DNA of 64,000 nt from Campylobacter sp. CCUG 57310 (GTDB lineage: Bacteria > Campylobacterota > Campylobacteria > Campylobacterales > Campylobacteraceae). The position numbers were made by a program, and so were the translations under genes. Where the stretch lies: the NCBI RefSeq assembly GCF_013201975.1, contig NZ_CP053845.1, positions 496,001-560,000 on the forward strand, given 5' to 3'. The notes beneath the pieces were generated by a model. It ran no database searches and was not told the origin of the DNA. It worked only from the letters and a program-made list of their open reading frames with translations. Positions 32,318 to 39,532 of the stretch are shown in pieces (positions within the stretch are counted from its first letter, which is position 1; each line of letters opens with the position of its first letter).

Positions 32318-32692
32318 TTAAGAATCTTTGGGTTTTTTATCGGGTTTGGTTTCGTATAAAAAATACTCTATAGGGTCGGTTATGGTTATAACTTTTTGGT
32401 CATTAGGCAATCCACCCTTAATAGCGATAGGACCTTTTTTAAGTTTTTCTTTAATAGCATTTGCAACAAGTCCAGCAGTAGTGTTATCAGGACAAATAAG
32501 CTTAAAGACTACTTTTTGCTCTACATCGTCTATAAAGCCCGTCTTTTCATTTTTAACGTCATAGACATTAGCAGAAGTAATCCTAACCGATGATGAATAG
32601 TCGTTACCTTCAAATTTACCTGAAGCAGAAGAGCGGACTAAGCCAGTGATTAGCGTATAAGCTACATCAAATTCTTGTTTAGTGAGTTCCAT
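32318..32692 (-). CDS. Putative single-stranded DNA-binding protein (gene V-like)
   Basis: A 124-residue soluble protein with alternating beta-strand pattern, several aromatic residues and a basic C-terminus (KPDKKPKDS). It is first in the structural operon, upstream of pVIII, the place of gene V in Ff, whose product coats single-stranded DNA and represses translation of phage mRNAs. No diagnostic motif is visible, so the name rests on place, size and composition. The start is preceded by the shared AAAGGTGTATC box. Confidence 0.55.
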   Translation of the reverse strand: MELTKQEFDVAYTLITGLVRSSASGKFEGNDYSSSVRITSANVYDVKNEKTGFIDDVEQKVVFKLICPDNTTAGLVANAIKEKLKKGPIAIKGGLPNDQKVITITDPIEYFLYETKPDKKPKDS

Positions 32693-32704
32693 CGATACAC
32701 CTTT
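32693..32704 (-). promoter_or_regulatory. Shared leader box before the gV-like start
   Basis: AAAGGTGTATCG directly abuts the ATG at 32692. It differs in one base from the other two and is also one arm of a perfect 12-bp inverted repeat. Confidence 0.6.
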
Positions 32705-32747
32705 GTATTAAGATAAGGATACAAATTAACCCCCGCAAAGGTGTATC
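32694..32747. promoter_or_regulatory. Perfect 12-bp inverted repeat in the phage divergent control region
   Basis: GATACACCTTTG (32694-32705) and CAAAGGTGTATC (32736-32747) are exact reverse complements separated by 30 bp. The left arm contains the ribosome-binding site of the gV-like gene. In minus-strand RNA the hairpin would hide that site; as DNA it could be an operator bound by a dimer. Confidence 0.6.
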
Positions 32748-32804
32748 CAATACCAAAACAGGGGAAACAGTTTAAAGCCATGTTTAGGGCAAAATTTACA
32801 TAAA

Positions 32805-32902
32805 TTTGATAAAATCAAAAATATGGAAATATTTCAAAACAACAATGAAATTATTCCAAATATAAACTTAATTTAAGTTGAAAAAATGGAAATATTGCAA
32901 AA
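32805..32902 (+). promoter_or_regulatory. Promoter and three operator-like repeats before the phage regulator
   Basis: TTTGATAAAAT (32805-32815) is a candidate -10 region. Three related repeats follow: ATGGAAATATTTCAAAA (32823-32839), ATGAAATTATTCCAAA (32845-32860) and ATGGAAATATTGCAAAA (32886-32902). The first contains the perfect palindrome GAAATATTTC. Starts are 22 and 41 bp apart, close to whole helical turns. The last overlaps the regulator start. The arrangement suggests autoregulation by the HTH protein. Confidence 0.55.
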
Positions 32903-33135
32903 TGGATAAAAAAGAAATTGCAAAGATTATAAAAAAAGACGTAAAGACGTTATATAACTGGGAAAAACAAAATCCAACACTATACAAAATTGTAAGTGAA
33001 TATCTATCACAAAAAGAAAAAGACCCTCAAGAAACAGAATTAATGGAATTATTTCATAAATTAAATGAAAAAGAAAAAGAATACTACATAGCAGATATGA
33101 GATTAAGAATATTAAAAAAAGAAGTAGAGCAATAG
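32902..33135 (+). CDS. Small HTH regulator of the prophage
   Basis: A 77-residue protein from ATG at 32902. The N-terminus reads as a helix-turn-helix, EIAKIIKKDVKTLYNWEKQN, where DVKTLYNWEK looks like a recognition helix. The C-terminal half is a charged amphipathic helix (about 45-75) that could dimerise. It is divergent from the coat operon and followed directly by the nuclease gene with a one-base overlap. A lysogeny or accessory-module repressor role is inferred from place and from the operator-like repeats before it. Confidence 0.65.
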   Translation: MDKKEIAKIIKKDVKTLYNWEKQNPTLYKIVSEYLSQKEKDPQETELMELFHKLNEKEKEYYIADMRLRILKKEVEQ

Positions 33136-33830
33136 TGCCAAGAATATATAAACACAAAAAAGAAAATGATTTATTATCAAATATAACTTTTGTTGTAATA
33201 GTATTATCAATTATTTTTCCTATTTTATTTGCACTTTTGCCAAAACTAGCAGTAGGACTATTATTATTAACGATTTGGATAATAATATATACAATAAATA
33301 AAAATAAAATAAAAAAAGAAGAAGAAATTTTAAAAAAGGCATTTATAAAAAATGATAATGAAAAAATAAAACAAAATGTAAAAGAACCAATATTAGATAT
33401 AAACGATTTTTATGAAGAATTGAAGCAAAAAGAAATAAATCAATATAAATATAAAATAAAAAAAGGAAAAGAATACGAATACTATATATTAAATTTCTTC
33501 AAAGAAAAAGAATATAAAGTTTATCCAAAAGGATATATAGAAGGTAAAAAAGATGAAGGAATAGATTTAATAGCGCATAAAACAAATGAAATTTTATTAA
33601 TTCAATGCAAAAACTGGATAAACCCACCAAAACAAAAAGATATTAAAGTTTTTATAACAGACTGCGAAATATACATAAATAAAAATCAAAATAAAATTAA
33701 AAATAAAAATATAAGAAAAATTTTTACAACAAATTGCTCTAAAATGGATTACGGAACAAAATGTTTTTTAAACGAATACAACAGTAGAAATAATATAAAA
33801 ATAGAATATATGATAATAAAAATGAAATAA
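33135..33830 (+). CDS. Membrane-anchored Mrr-like restriction endonuclease
   Basis: A 231-residue protein. Two N-terminal transmembrane helices (about 15-33 and 36-53) are joined by a charged helical linker to an Mrr_cat-type domain. The PD-(D/E)xK core is visible as GKEYEYYILNFF (helix with E113/E115), DEGIDLIA (D144) and LLIQCKNW (Q157-x-K159). Mrr-like enzymes cut foreign or modified DNA. GTG overlaps the regulator stop by one base (TAGTG). The coding region is strikingly AT-rich with many Lys/Asn/Ile codons compared with the host genes. A role in superinfection exclusion or defence is inferred. Confidence 0.75.
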   Translation: MPRIYKHKKENDLLSNITFVVIVLSIIFPILFALLPKLAVGLLLLTIWIIIYTINKNKIKKEEEILKKAFIKNDNEKIKQNVKEPILDINDFYEELKQKEINQYKYKIKKGKEYEYYILNFFKEKEYKVYPKGYIEGKKDEGIDLIAHKTNEILLIQCKNWINPPKQKDIKVFITDCEIYINKNQNKIKNKNIRKIFTTNCSKMDYGTKCFLNEYNSRNNIKIEYMIIKMK

Positions 33831-33841
33831 TGTTAAATACG

Positions 33842-33860
33842 AGCTTTTAAAGCTGTTTTT
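33842..33860 (+). terminator. Intrinsic terminator after the nuclease gene
   Basis: AGCTT and AAGCT form a short stem (33842-33854) followed by GTTTTT, just before attR. It would insulate the module from the chromosome. Confidence 0.6.
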
Positions 33861-33881
33861 ATGACTTTAAAAATATCTTTC

Positions 33882-33925
33882 AGGGTTCAAATCCCTCTCT
33901 GTCCGCCACTAAGCCCTAAACTACG
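33882..33925 (+). repeat. attR: right copy of the 44-bp attachment repeat
   Basis: Identical to 24790-24833. It carries only the T-arm and acceptor 3' part of tRNA-Ser (to 33908), so it is not a second tRNA gene. Confidence 0.92.
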
Positions 33926-33984
33926 ACATTTCAAAGCACTTTTTTAAAAATGAAAAATCCCTCTGCCGATGCTCCGGGTCAGTA

Positions 33985-34110
33985 TCATGTATATATGCTT
34001 ATATCTCGATTAAAGTCATCTAAGTTTTGATTAAGGTAATTTACATAGACATCGTAAATCATTTTTGTACTCGAGTGACCTAATAAATTTGCAAGTTCAA
34101 CCGGAGTAGT
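33985..34110 (-). pseudogene. 3' remnant of a second inovirus integrase
   Basis: The minus strand reads TPVELANLLGHSSTKMIYDV and on to NRDISIY then stop. This matches the last 40 residues of the intact integrase almost exactly, with a different final residue (Thr for Ser) and several silent differences. It includes the catalytic His and Tyr. Similarity also covers the non-coding 33926-33984. Upstream of 34110 the match stops abruptly. Confidence 0.85.
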
Positions 34111-34225
34111 CATTATCTTTAAGAACACAAAACAAAAGAGAAGTAACTAAAAAGCATTTAGCTTTTAAAAAATAAAGTTAAAAATTAATTCTGTTTTAAT
34201 TCTGTATTTTTGCTTTTTAAAATGC

Positions 34226-34240
34226 TGATAATTATTATCT
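34226..34240 (+). promoter_or_regulatory. Near-consensus Fur box before hutX
   Basis: TGATAATTATTATCT contains the perfect 6-1-6 palindrome GATAAT-T-ATTATC and has one mismatch to a TGATAATnATTATCA Fur box. It lies 18 bp upstream of the hutX -10 hexamer, where bound repressor would block RNA polymerase. Iron repression is therefore likely. Confidence 0.6.
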
Positions 34241-34254
34241 AAATTAAAATAATA

Positions 34255-34263
34255 TGCTATAAT
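34255..34263 (+). promoter_or_regulatory. Extended -10 promoter for hutX
   Basis: TGCTATAAT, 31 bp before the ATG at 34294, directly downstream of the Fur box. Confidence 0.7.
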
Positions 34264-34293
34264 TTTTGGAAATTTTATTTACAAAGGATTAAA

Positions 34294-34782
34294 ATGAAAG
34301 AAAAAGTAAAATCTCTAATCGAGAAAAATCCAAAAATTTCATTGGGCGAAATCGGCAAAGAGCTTGAGCTTAAAGAGATGGAAGTGCTTTTAAATTTGCC
34401 TTGTGAGTTCTGCAAAGTCGCCGACGGAGATAAATTTGATGAGATTATCGGCGAGATAGGAAGCTGGGGAGAAGTTTTGTTTGTTAAAAACACACCATCT
34501 TTCATAATAGAGTTCAAAACAAAAATTCCAAGCGGACAACACGCTCAGGGATATTATAATTTTAGTATGAAAGAGTCAAATTTCGGTGGACATTTAAAAG
34601 CAAGTGACATAGATAGGATATTCTTTGTGACCCAAACGTTTATGGGTATGCTCTCAAAATCGGTTCAATTTTACGATAAAAACGGAGAAAATATCTTCAA
34701 GCTTTATATCGCAAGAGATGAAAAAAGAAATCTTTTGAAATGCCAAGAGAAGGCTTTTGAGGATTTAAAAGGAAAATTTTAA
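34294..34782 (+). CDS. hutX: HutX/ChuX-type haem utilisation protein
   Basis: A 162-residue cytosolic protein resembling the HutX/ChuX haem-carrier family. The N-terminal part is helical (LIEKNPKISLGEIGKELEL). The core holds WGEVLFVKNTPSFIIEF, PSGQHAQGYYNF and FVTQTFMGMLSKSVQFYD, a typical HutX segment. Such proteins bind haem and hand it to, or act as, a degrading enzyme. It has its own promoter, Fur box and terminator, separate from the receptor operon. The family call comes from pattern memory. Confidence 0.75.
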   Translation: MKEKVKSLIEKNPKISLGEIGKELELKEMEVLLNLPCEFCKVADGDKFDEIIGEIGSWGEVLFVKNTPSFIIEFKTKIPSGQHAQGYYNFSMKESNFGGHLKASDIDRIFFVTQTFMGMLSKSVQFYDKNGENIFKLYIARDEKRNLLKCQEKAFEDLKGKF

Positions 34783-34796
34783 TCATTGCAAGAATC

Positions 34797-34836
34797 AATT
34801 TAAGAGCCAAAGCATAACTATTTTGGCTCTTAAATT
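34797..34836 (+). terminator. Strong stem-loop terminator after hutX
   Basis: AATTTAAGAGCCAAA (34797-34811) pairs perfectly over 15 bp with TTTGGCTCTTAAATT (34822-34836). Confidence 0.75.
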
Positions 34837-34861
34837 AAACATTTGAATTTGCACTAGTAAA

Positions 34862-34925
34862 ATTATTTATAATAATAAATATCATAATTATCTTAAGTTC
34901 CTTTTTACCGATACTTATATATAAT
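34862..34925 (+). promoter_or_regulatory. Promoter and AT-rich operator of the PepSY-TonB-ABC operon
   Basis: TATAAT at 34920-34925, 36 bp before the TTG start at 34961. Upstream lies ATTATTTATAATAAT (34862-34876), a 6-3-6 palindrome, and CATAATTATC nearby, which resembles half a Fur site. Iron control is likely from context but the box is weaker than the one before hutX. Confidence 0.5.
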
Positions 34926-34960
34926 TCAAAGAGTAATTTTCATAATCAAAAGGAAAATTC

Positions 34961-35209
34961 TTGTCGATTAGAACTCGAGAATTTATTGTTAGAACTATTT
35001 TGGTTGTACTATTTGGTTTTGTTATTTCATATTATTTAAGCATGAAAATTCCACATATCTTTGATGTTGCTCAGAATGAAAAATTAGTTTTAGCAAACAT
35101 GCTGTTCATGATTATTTTTACACTTTGGTTTTTGCTAGCATATATCGCTAGATTTAAATTTTTAATTCCTTTGACAATCTTATTTACTGTTTTGGCAATC
35201 GCGCTATGA
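34961..35209 (+). CDS. Small three-helix membrane protein of the iron-uptake operon
   Basis: An 82-residue protein with three hydrophobic helices (about 10-28, 43-62, 65-82). In many proteobacteria a small DUF3649-type membrane protein precedes a PepSY protein and a DUF3325-type small protein next to a TonB-dependent siderophore receptor. This gene has that place and size, though I cannot confirm the family. The start is TTG with AAAAGGA upstream, and it overlaps the next gene by 4 bp. Confidence 0.6.
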   Translation: MSIRTREFIVRTILVVLFGFVISYYLSMKIPHIFDVAQNEKLVLANMLFMIIFTLWFLLAYIARFKFLIPLTILFTVLAIAL

Positions 35210-36729
35210 CAATGTTAAAGCTTTTTCATAGATACTTTGGACTTGTCTTTACTTGGGTCGTATTTTTTATATTTTTTAGCGGAACTTTGGCTTATTACAG
35301 GGATAATATAACTCTGTTTATGCAGCCTGAATACTACAAGCTTAAACATCAAAATTCAAACTATATCGATATTTCAGTTGATTATCTTACTAAATATCAT
35401 CCAAATTCGGATATTTGGAGGATAACTCCTCCTGATGGCCTTACTCCTTATATAACAGTATCATGGAAAGATGATGCAAAAGCCTTGGAGCATAGAAGAG
35501 ATCGCAAATTTGTAAGGTTAGATCCTCAAACCGGAGAACGCGTAAAGTCTAGGGCTACACATGGAGGAGCTTTTCTTGGTGCGCTTCATTATGATCTTTG
35601 GTATATTAAAAGAATAACTGCACGCGAAATAATGGGATACATAACTATAGTAATGCTTTTTGTGCTGATCTCCGGAATTTTGATACATAGTAGAATTTTT
35701 AAAGATTTTTTTAAATTTAAGCGAAAGATGCTCTGGTATGACTCTCATATAATTACCGGAGTCAGCGGGTTTATGATATTTCTAATGCTTGCTATTTCAG
35801 GACTTTATCTTGTAGAGCGTTTTATGCTAAAGGATATATATAAAGAAGTTGCAATACAAAATAAAGCTAGCATGCAAGAAGATTTTGCAATAAAAGCCAA
35901 AGCTAGAAATGATGAGAGAAAGAAAAAGCTTGCTCTTATTAAAGAAGGTAAAATTCAAATAGAGCAAAATTTAACCAAAACAACAAATTTTATACCTGAT
36001 GCAGGGCATATAAAAAATATAATTATTGCCAATTCGGATAGAAAATTGCAAAACTTGCATATACAAAAAGATAATCCACAAACAGCACACATCCAGTTAA
36101 ATTTTGAATCAGACAAGCTGTTTACTCATAAAGGTATTGCCTCTGAGGCTAAGGTTTTTGATCTGCTTAGCGGAGAAAAAATAGACGAGACATTTGAAAG
36201 AGAGCTTGATAGAACAAGGCTTGTTATGATGTTTATGAGAGTTTTTCATTTTGGAGATTTTGGCGGAGAGGCGGTTAGGCTTATATTCTTTTTCTTTGGA
36301 TGTCTTGGTATGGTAATGTGTGTTAGCGGCTCTTTTTTTTGGATGCAAAAGCAACACTCAAAAGCTGCCGTATATACTGTAAAAATTTTAAACAATACAT
36401 TTTTTATAGGTCTTTTTACTGCTTTTGGTGTTTATTTGTTATCAAATCAAGTTATGCCAGATGACCTTGCTTTAAGGCATCAAAAGGAAATAACTGGATT
36501 TTTTATAAGCCTTGGGACTGTTTTTATGATCGGGGCAGTTTTTATAAGAAGATATTCTTATGCTATCTCTTCCATTTTGACTTCGGTAATTTTTTTGGCT
36601 GTTTTTGTTATATCTTTAAAAAATGGTGCATACTATAATTTTGAAATATTTAAAATTTCAATACTATGCCTTTTGATATCCGTAATGTTTAGTTATGTCT
36701 CGTTTAAATTTATAAAAGGAAAAGCATGA
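35206..36729 (+). CDS. PepSY-associated transmembrane protein (PiuB/FoxB type)
   Basis: A 507-residue inner-membrane protein. It opens with LFHRYFGLVFTWVVFFIFFSG, a typical PepSY_TM start. Two large extracytoplasmic stretches (about 40-135 and 220-335) are separated by membrane helices, and four further helices lie at about 350-500. His residues at membrane ends (HRYFG, HSRIF, HIITG, FHFGDFGGE) recall relatives proposed to reduce or release iron from siderophores in the periplasm or to bind haem. It overlaps its neighbours on both sides by 4 bp. Confidence 0.85.
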   Translation: MTMLKLFHRYFGLVFTWVVFFIFFSGTLAYYRDNITLFMQPEYYKLKHQNSNYIDISVDYLTKYHPNSDIWRITPPDGLTPYITVSWKDDAKALEHRRDRKFVRLDPQTGERVKSRATHGGAFLGALHYDLWYIKRITAREIMGYITIVMLFVLISGILIHSRIFKDFFKFKRKMLWYDSHIITGVSGFMIFLMLAISGLYLVERFMLKDIYKEVAIQNKASMQEDFAIKAKARNDERKKKLALIKEGKIQIEQNLTKTTNFIPDAGHIKNIIIANSDRKLQNLHIQKDNPQTAHIQLNFESDKLFTHKGIASEAKVFDLLSGEKIDETFERELDRTRLVMMFMRVFHFGDFGGEAVRLIFFFFGCLGMVMCVSGSFFWMQKQHSKAAVYTVKILNNTFFIGLFTAFGVYLLSNQVMPDDLALRHQKEITGFFISLGTVFMIGAVFIRRYSYAISSILTSVIFLAVFVISLKNGAYYNFEIFKISILCLLISVMFSYVSFKFIKGKA

Positions 36730-36974
36730 GTGTGACGCTTGGAATATTAAGTGTTATTTTTATAGCTCTTGCTAGAAAAAATAAGAAATTTTTCTTTGCC
36801 ATAGGTCTTTGTTTTGTATTTTTTATTGGTTTGTTGCTTGCAAATGATAATAAATTTTTAGATTTTTTCTATTTTTTCTTTGCTACGGGGATTACTCAGA
36901 TAGTATTGACAGTTTTACTAAATCTAAAAATTTCAAATTTAAATAATTATAATTTTATAAAGGAGAGCTCTTGA
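36726..36974 (+). CDS. Second small membrane protein of the iron-uptake operon
   Basis: An 82-residue protein with three hydrophobic helices (about 3-17, 23-39, 45-68). It follows the PepSY gene, the place of DUF3325-type proteins in related proteobacterial loci. It overlaps the PepSY gene and the receptor by 4 bp each. Function unknown. Confidence 0.6.
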   Translation: MSVTLGILSVIFIALARKNKKFFFAIGLCFVFFIGLLLANDNKFLDFFYFFFATGITQIVLTVLLNLKISNLNNYNFIKESS

Positions 36975-39532
36975 AGAACAAATTTTTAATGCTAAGCTCT
37001 ATAACTGCAATAGCTATTTGTAGTTATGCAAAAGATGTTGAGCTTAGAGATTTAAATGTCACAGCTAATTTGTCTGGTGTTGAATCTGTAACTAAGCAAG
37101 GTAAATATCTTGGTAGTACAAGTGTGTCAAAAGAAACTATAAGCAGTATACCTTCATTAAATCGTGGCTTGACTGATATACTAAAAACAAATCCTAGTGT
37201 TCAATTTTCAAACATTCAAATTACATCTAAAAATTCGGGTGAAATTGATCCTCAGGATATAAGTATAAACGGAGCTAAGTTTTACCAAAACAACTTTATG
37301 ATAGACGGGCTTAATATAAATAATGATTTAAACCCGTCAGCTAGAGTTTCAGAGCAAGTTAATATCCCCGGTAAAATTTTCCCCGATCTTGGCTCTATCT
37401 CTCAAGGTATTAATCTTGATGCGGGACTTGTAGATACTTTAAATGTCTATGATAGCTCTATTAGTTCAAGGTATGGCGGGTTTCAGGGTGGTGTTATAGA
37501 AGCTAAAACCAGAAATCCGAGAAAAGGATTTCATGGAAAGTTAAGCACGTCTTATTCTAGCGATAAATGGACAAAATTTTACATAGATGATATTGAGCAG
37601 GAAGAATTCAAAAATTCCTATAGTCATACAAGCCAGCCAAAATTTACTAAATGGAAGCAAATCCTAGAACTTGAGGGTTATTTAACTGATGATTTTGGTC
37701 TATTGTTTAACTACTCGCAAACTAGATCTAAAATTCCTCTTGTAGGTTATGATAAAAGATTTGTAAGCGACAAAAAAGACTCTTATGAGCAAGAGAGAAT
37801 TCAAAGGCGTAAAAATGAGAATTTCTTTTTGAAAGCCAATTGGTTTGCTACCGATCGCCTAACTATAACTCCTACTATTATATACGCTCCAAATAGTGGA
37901 ATATACTTTAATGATACTACAAAAGATAGTAAGCAGACTATGAAATCAGGAGGACTTACTGCTTCAGTTGATTTAAATTATGATTTTGATCTGCTAAATT
38001 TTAAGCAAATTTTTGGATATTCCAAGCTTGAAAGCTCAAGAGATTCGGAAAAAGAGTATTGGATTCAATGGCAACCAAGCAACAAACGTCCTTGGGGGTC
38101 ACGAGCTAGCTTTGAAGGAGGGTATGGAGATATAAATCAAGAACAAGAGAGTTTTTCTTATGCTGCAACTTTAGAATTTGAACCGATTGATTTTTTAAAT
38201 ATTGAGCATAATTTTGCCACAGGATTTGACTATAGATATTCTAAAGGCTCATATAAAATTCCAAATGGCTTTTATACTGTAACCGCTACTAGAAATTTAA
38301 AACCAGGCGAAGCATGCTCACCAAATGATCCATGGTGCTCTATGGATGCGGGAAACGGTGGAGTAAACCACTATGCAACTATATGGGAGAAATATAGCAA
38401 AGGAAAAATTGATGCAAAAATAAATCAATTTGCTCTTTGGTTTGAGGATGAGATGAGACTTGGAAATTTAATTCTTAGACCGGGGCTTAGGTTTGACAGT
38501 GATGATTATATGAACAAAGACACTCTTGCTCCTAGATTCAGTTCAACCTATGATCTTTTTGGTGATAGTAGCACTAAGATAAATTTTGGACTCAATAGAT
38601 ATTATGGTAGAAATTCTTTTGCTTATGCTTTAAAAGACGGTAAACAAAAGCTTAGATCAAGATGGAAGAGAAGAGATCCTAAAAACTATAGTGAGTGGGT
38701 GGAAGATACTGCATGGAACTCAAGAAATCAAAAGAGTGAATATATTTTTAGAGAACTTAAAATTCCTTATGATGATGAGCTTGCGATTGGCATCAATCAA
38801 GAAATTGGAAATTTTGATCTAGTCTTAAAGTATGTAAAAAGAGACGGCAAAGATCAGGTTACGCAGCGTAAAGCAAGTGTAGAGGGCATCAGTCCTGATG
38901 GAAGTAAATATAAAACAGATTCAATGGTGTATACAAATAACGGTATAAGCAAAAGTGATATATATACATTTTCTATTAGGAATGTAAATGCTTATGAGCT
39001 TGAGGGAACTAAACATAAATTCGAATTGGGATTTAACTATACGGATAAAAAGTCAAATTTTTCAACTTATGATGATGATACAAGTTTAGATCCCAATATA
39101 AAGCTTGACGGTAAATATATGAAATCTTCAGAGCGTCCGCAAGAAGACTATAACAAAAATTGGACATTAAGATTTTCTACTATTTCATCTATTCCTCAGC
39201 TAAATATGAAATGGGGAAATATGTTTATATTAGAAAATGGACGAAAAGACATAAAACGAATAGGAACTGAAATTTATCAAGGAGAAAAAATAGAAGTTTT
39301 TGAAACTAAGAGACTTAAAAAATCTTTTGTTTGGGATACTAGATTCGGGTTCAATTGGAATTTGCCCAAGAAGTCTGAATTTTTTGCAAATATAGATATA
39401 TTAAATGTCCTAAATAGAAAAAATGCTGTGGCATCTGAAAATAAGTTTGTGTTTTCTCAAAGGTCTTTTTCTGATGTCGTTACATATCAGACAGGACGTC
39501 AATTTTGGCTTGAGTTAGGATACAGATGGTAG
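36971..39532 (+). CDS. TonB-dependent outer-membrane receptor
   Basis: An 853-residue receptor. A signal peptide (1-20) is followed by a likely TonB box near DLNVTA (about 27-32), a plug domain (about 40-170, with INGAKFYQNNFMIDGLNI and SRYGGFQGGVIEAKTR) and a 22-strand barrel ending LELGYRW with a terminal aromatic residue. One extracellular loop has a Cys pair (ACSPNDPWCSMD). The haem-receptor FRAP/NPNL signatures were not seen, so the ligand is open: haem, siderophore or another metal complex. The start is TTG after AGGAGAGC. Confidence 0.88.
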   Translation: MKNKFLMLSSITAIAICSYAKDVELRDLNVTANLSGVESVTKQGKYLGSTSVSKETISSIPSLNRGLTDILKTNPSVQFSNIQITSKNSGEIDPQDISINGAKFYQNNFMIDGLNINNDLNPSARVSEQVNIPGKIFPDLGSISQGINLDAGLVDTLNVYDSSISSRYGGFQGGVIEAKTRNPRKGFHGKLSTSYSSDKWTKFYIDDIEQEEFKNSYSHTSQPKFTKWKQILELEGYLTDDFGLLFNYSQTRSKIPLVGYDKRFVSDKKDSYEQERIQRRKNENFFLKANWFATDRLTITPTIIYAPNSGIYFNDTTKDSKQTMKSGGLTASVDLNYDFDLLNFKQIFGYSKLESSRDSEKEYWIQWQPSNKRPWGSRASFEGGYGDINQEQESFSYAATLEFEPIDFLNIEHNFATGFDYRYSKGSYKIPNGFYTVTATRNLKPGEACSPNDPWCSMDAGNGGVNHYATIWEKYSKGKIDAKINQFALWFEDEMRLGNLILRPGLRFDSDDYMNKDTLAPRFSSTYDLFGDSSTKINFGLNRYYGRNSFAYALKDGKQKLRSRWKRRDPKNYSEWVEDTAWNSRNQKSEYIFRELKIPYDDELAIGINQEIGNFDLVLKYVKRDGKDQVTQRKASVEGISPDGSKYKTDSMVYTNNGISKSDIYTFSIRNVNAYELEGTKHKFELGFNYTDKKSNFSTYDDDTSLDPNIKLDGKYMKSSERPQEDYNKNWTLRFSTISSIPQLNMKWGNMFILENGRKDIKRIGTEIYQGEKIEVFETKRLKKSFVWDTRFGFNWNLPKKSEFFANIDILNVLNRKNAVASENKFVFSQRSFSDVVTYQTGRQFWLELGYRW

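Larger units (their letters stand above)
24790..33925. mobile_element. Integrated filamentous phage (inovirus) with gene order like coliphage Ff
   Basis: About 9.1 kb between two copies of a 44-bp repeat, the left one inside tRNA-Ser. The minus strand carries, in transcription order, a gV-like protein, pVIII, three mini-membrane proteins, pIII-like, pVI-like, pI/Zot, pIV secretin, an origin-like gap, a HUH replication initiator and a tyrosine integrase. The plus strand next to attR carries an HTH regulator and an Mrr-like nuclease. Every morphogenesis class of Ff has a candidate and no gene is visibly broken, so the element may be able to make virions. Unlike CTXphi it encodes its own secretin. 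Confidence 0.9.

Noticed and set aside
33882..33908. A second tRNA-Ser at the right end of the prophage
   Set aside because: Only the T-arm and 3' acceptor half are present; the anticodon and 5' parts are missing. It is the attR copy.
36971..39532. Assignment of the receptor as a haem receptor
   Set aside because: No FRAP/NPNL signature seen; the nearby hutX suggests haem but has its own transcript. The ligand was left open.
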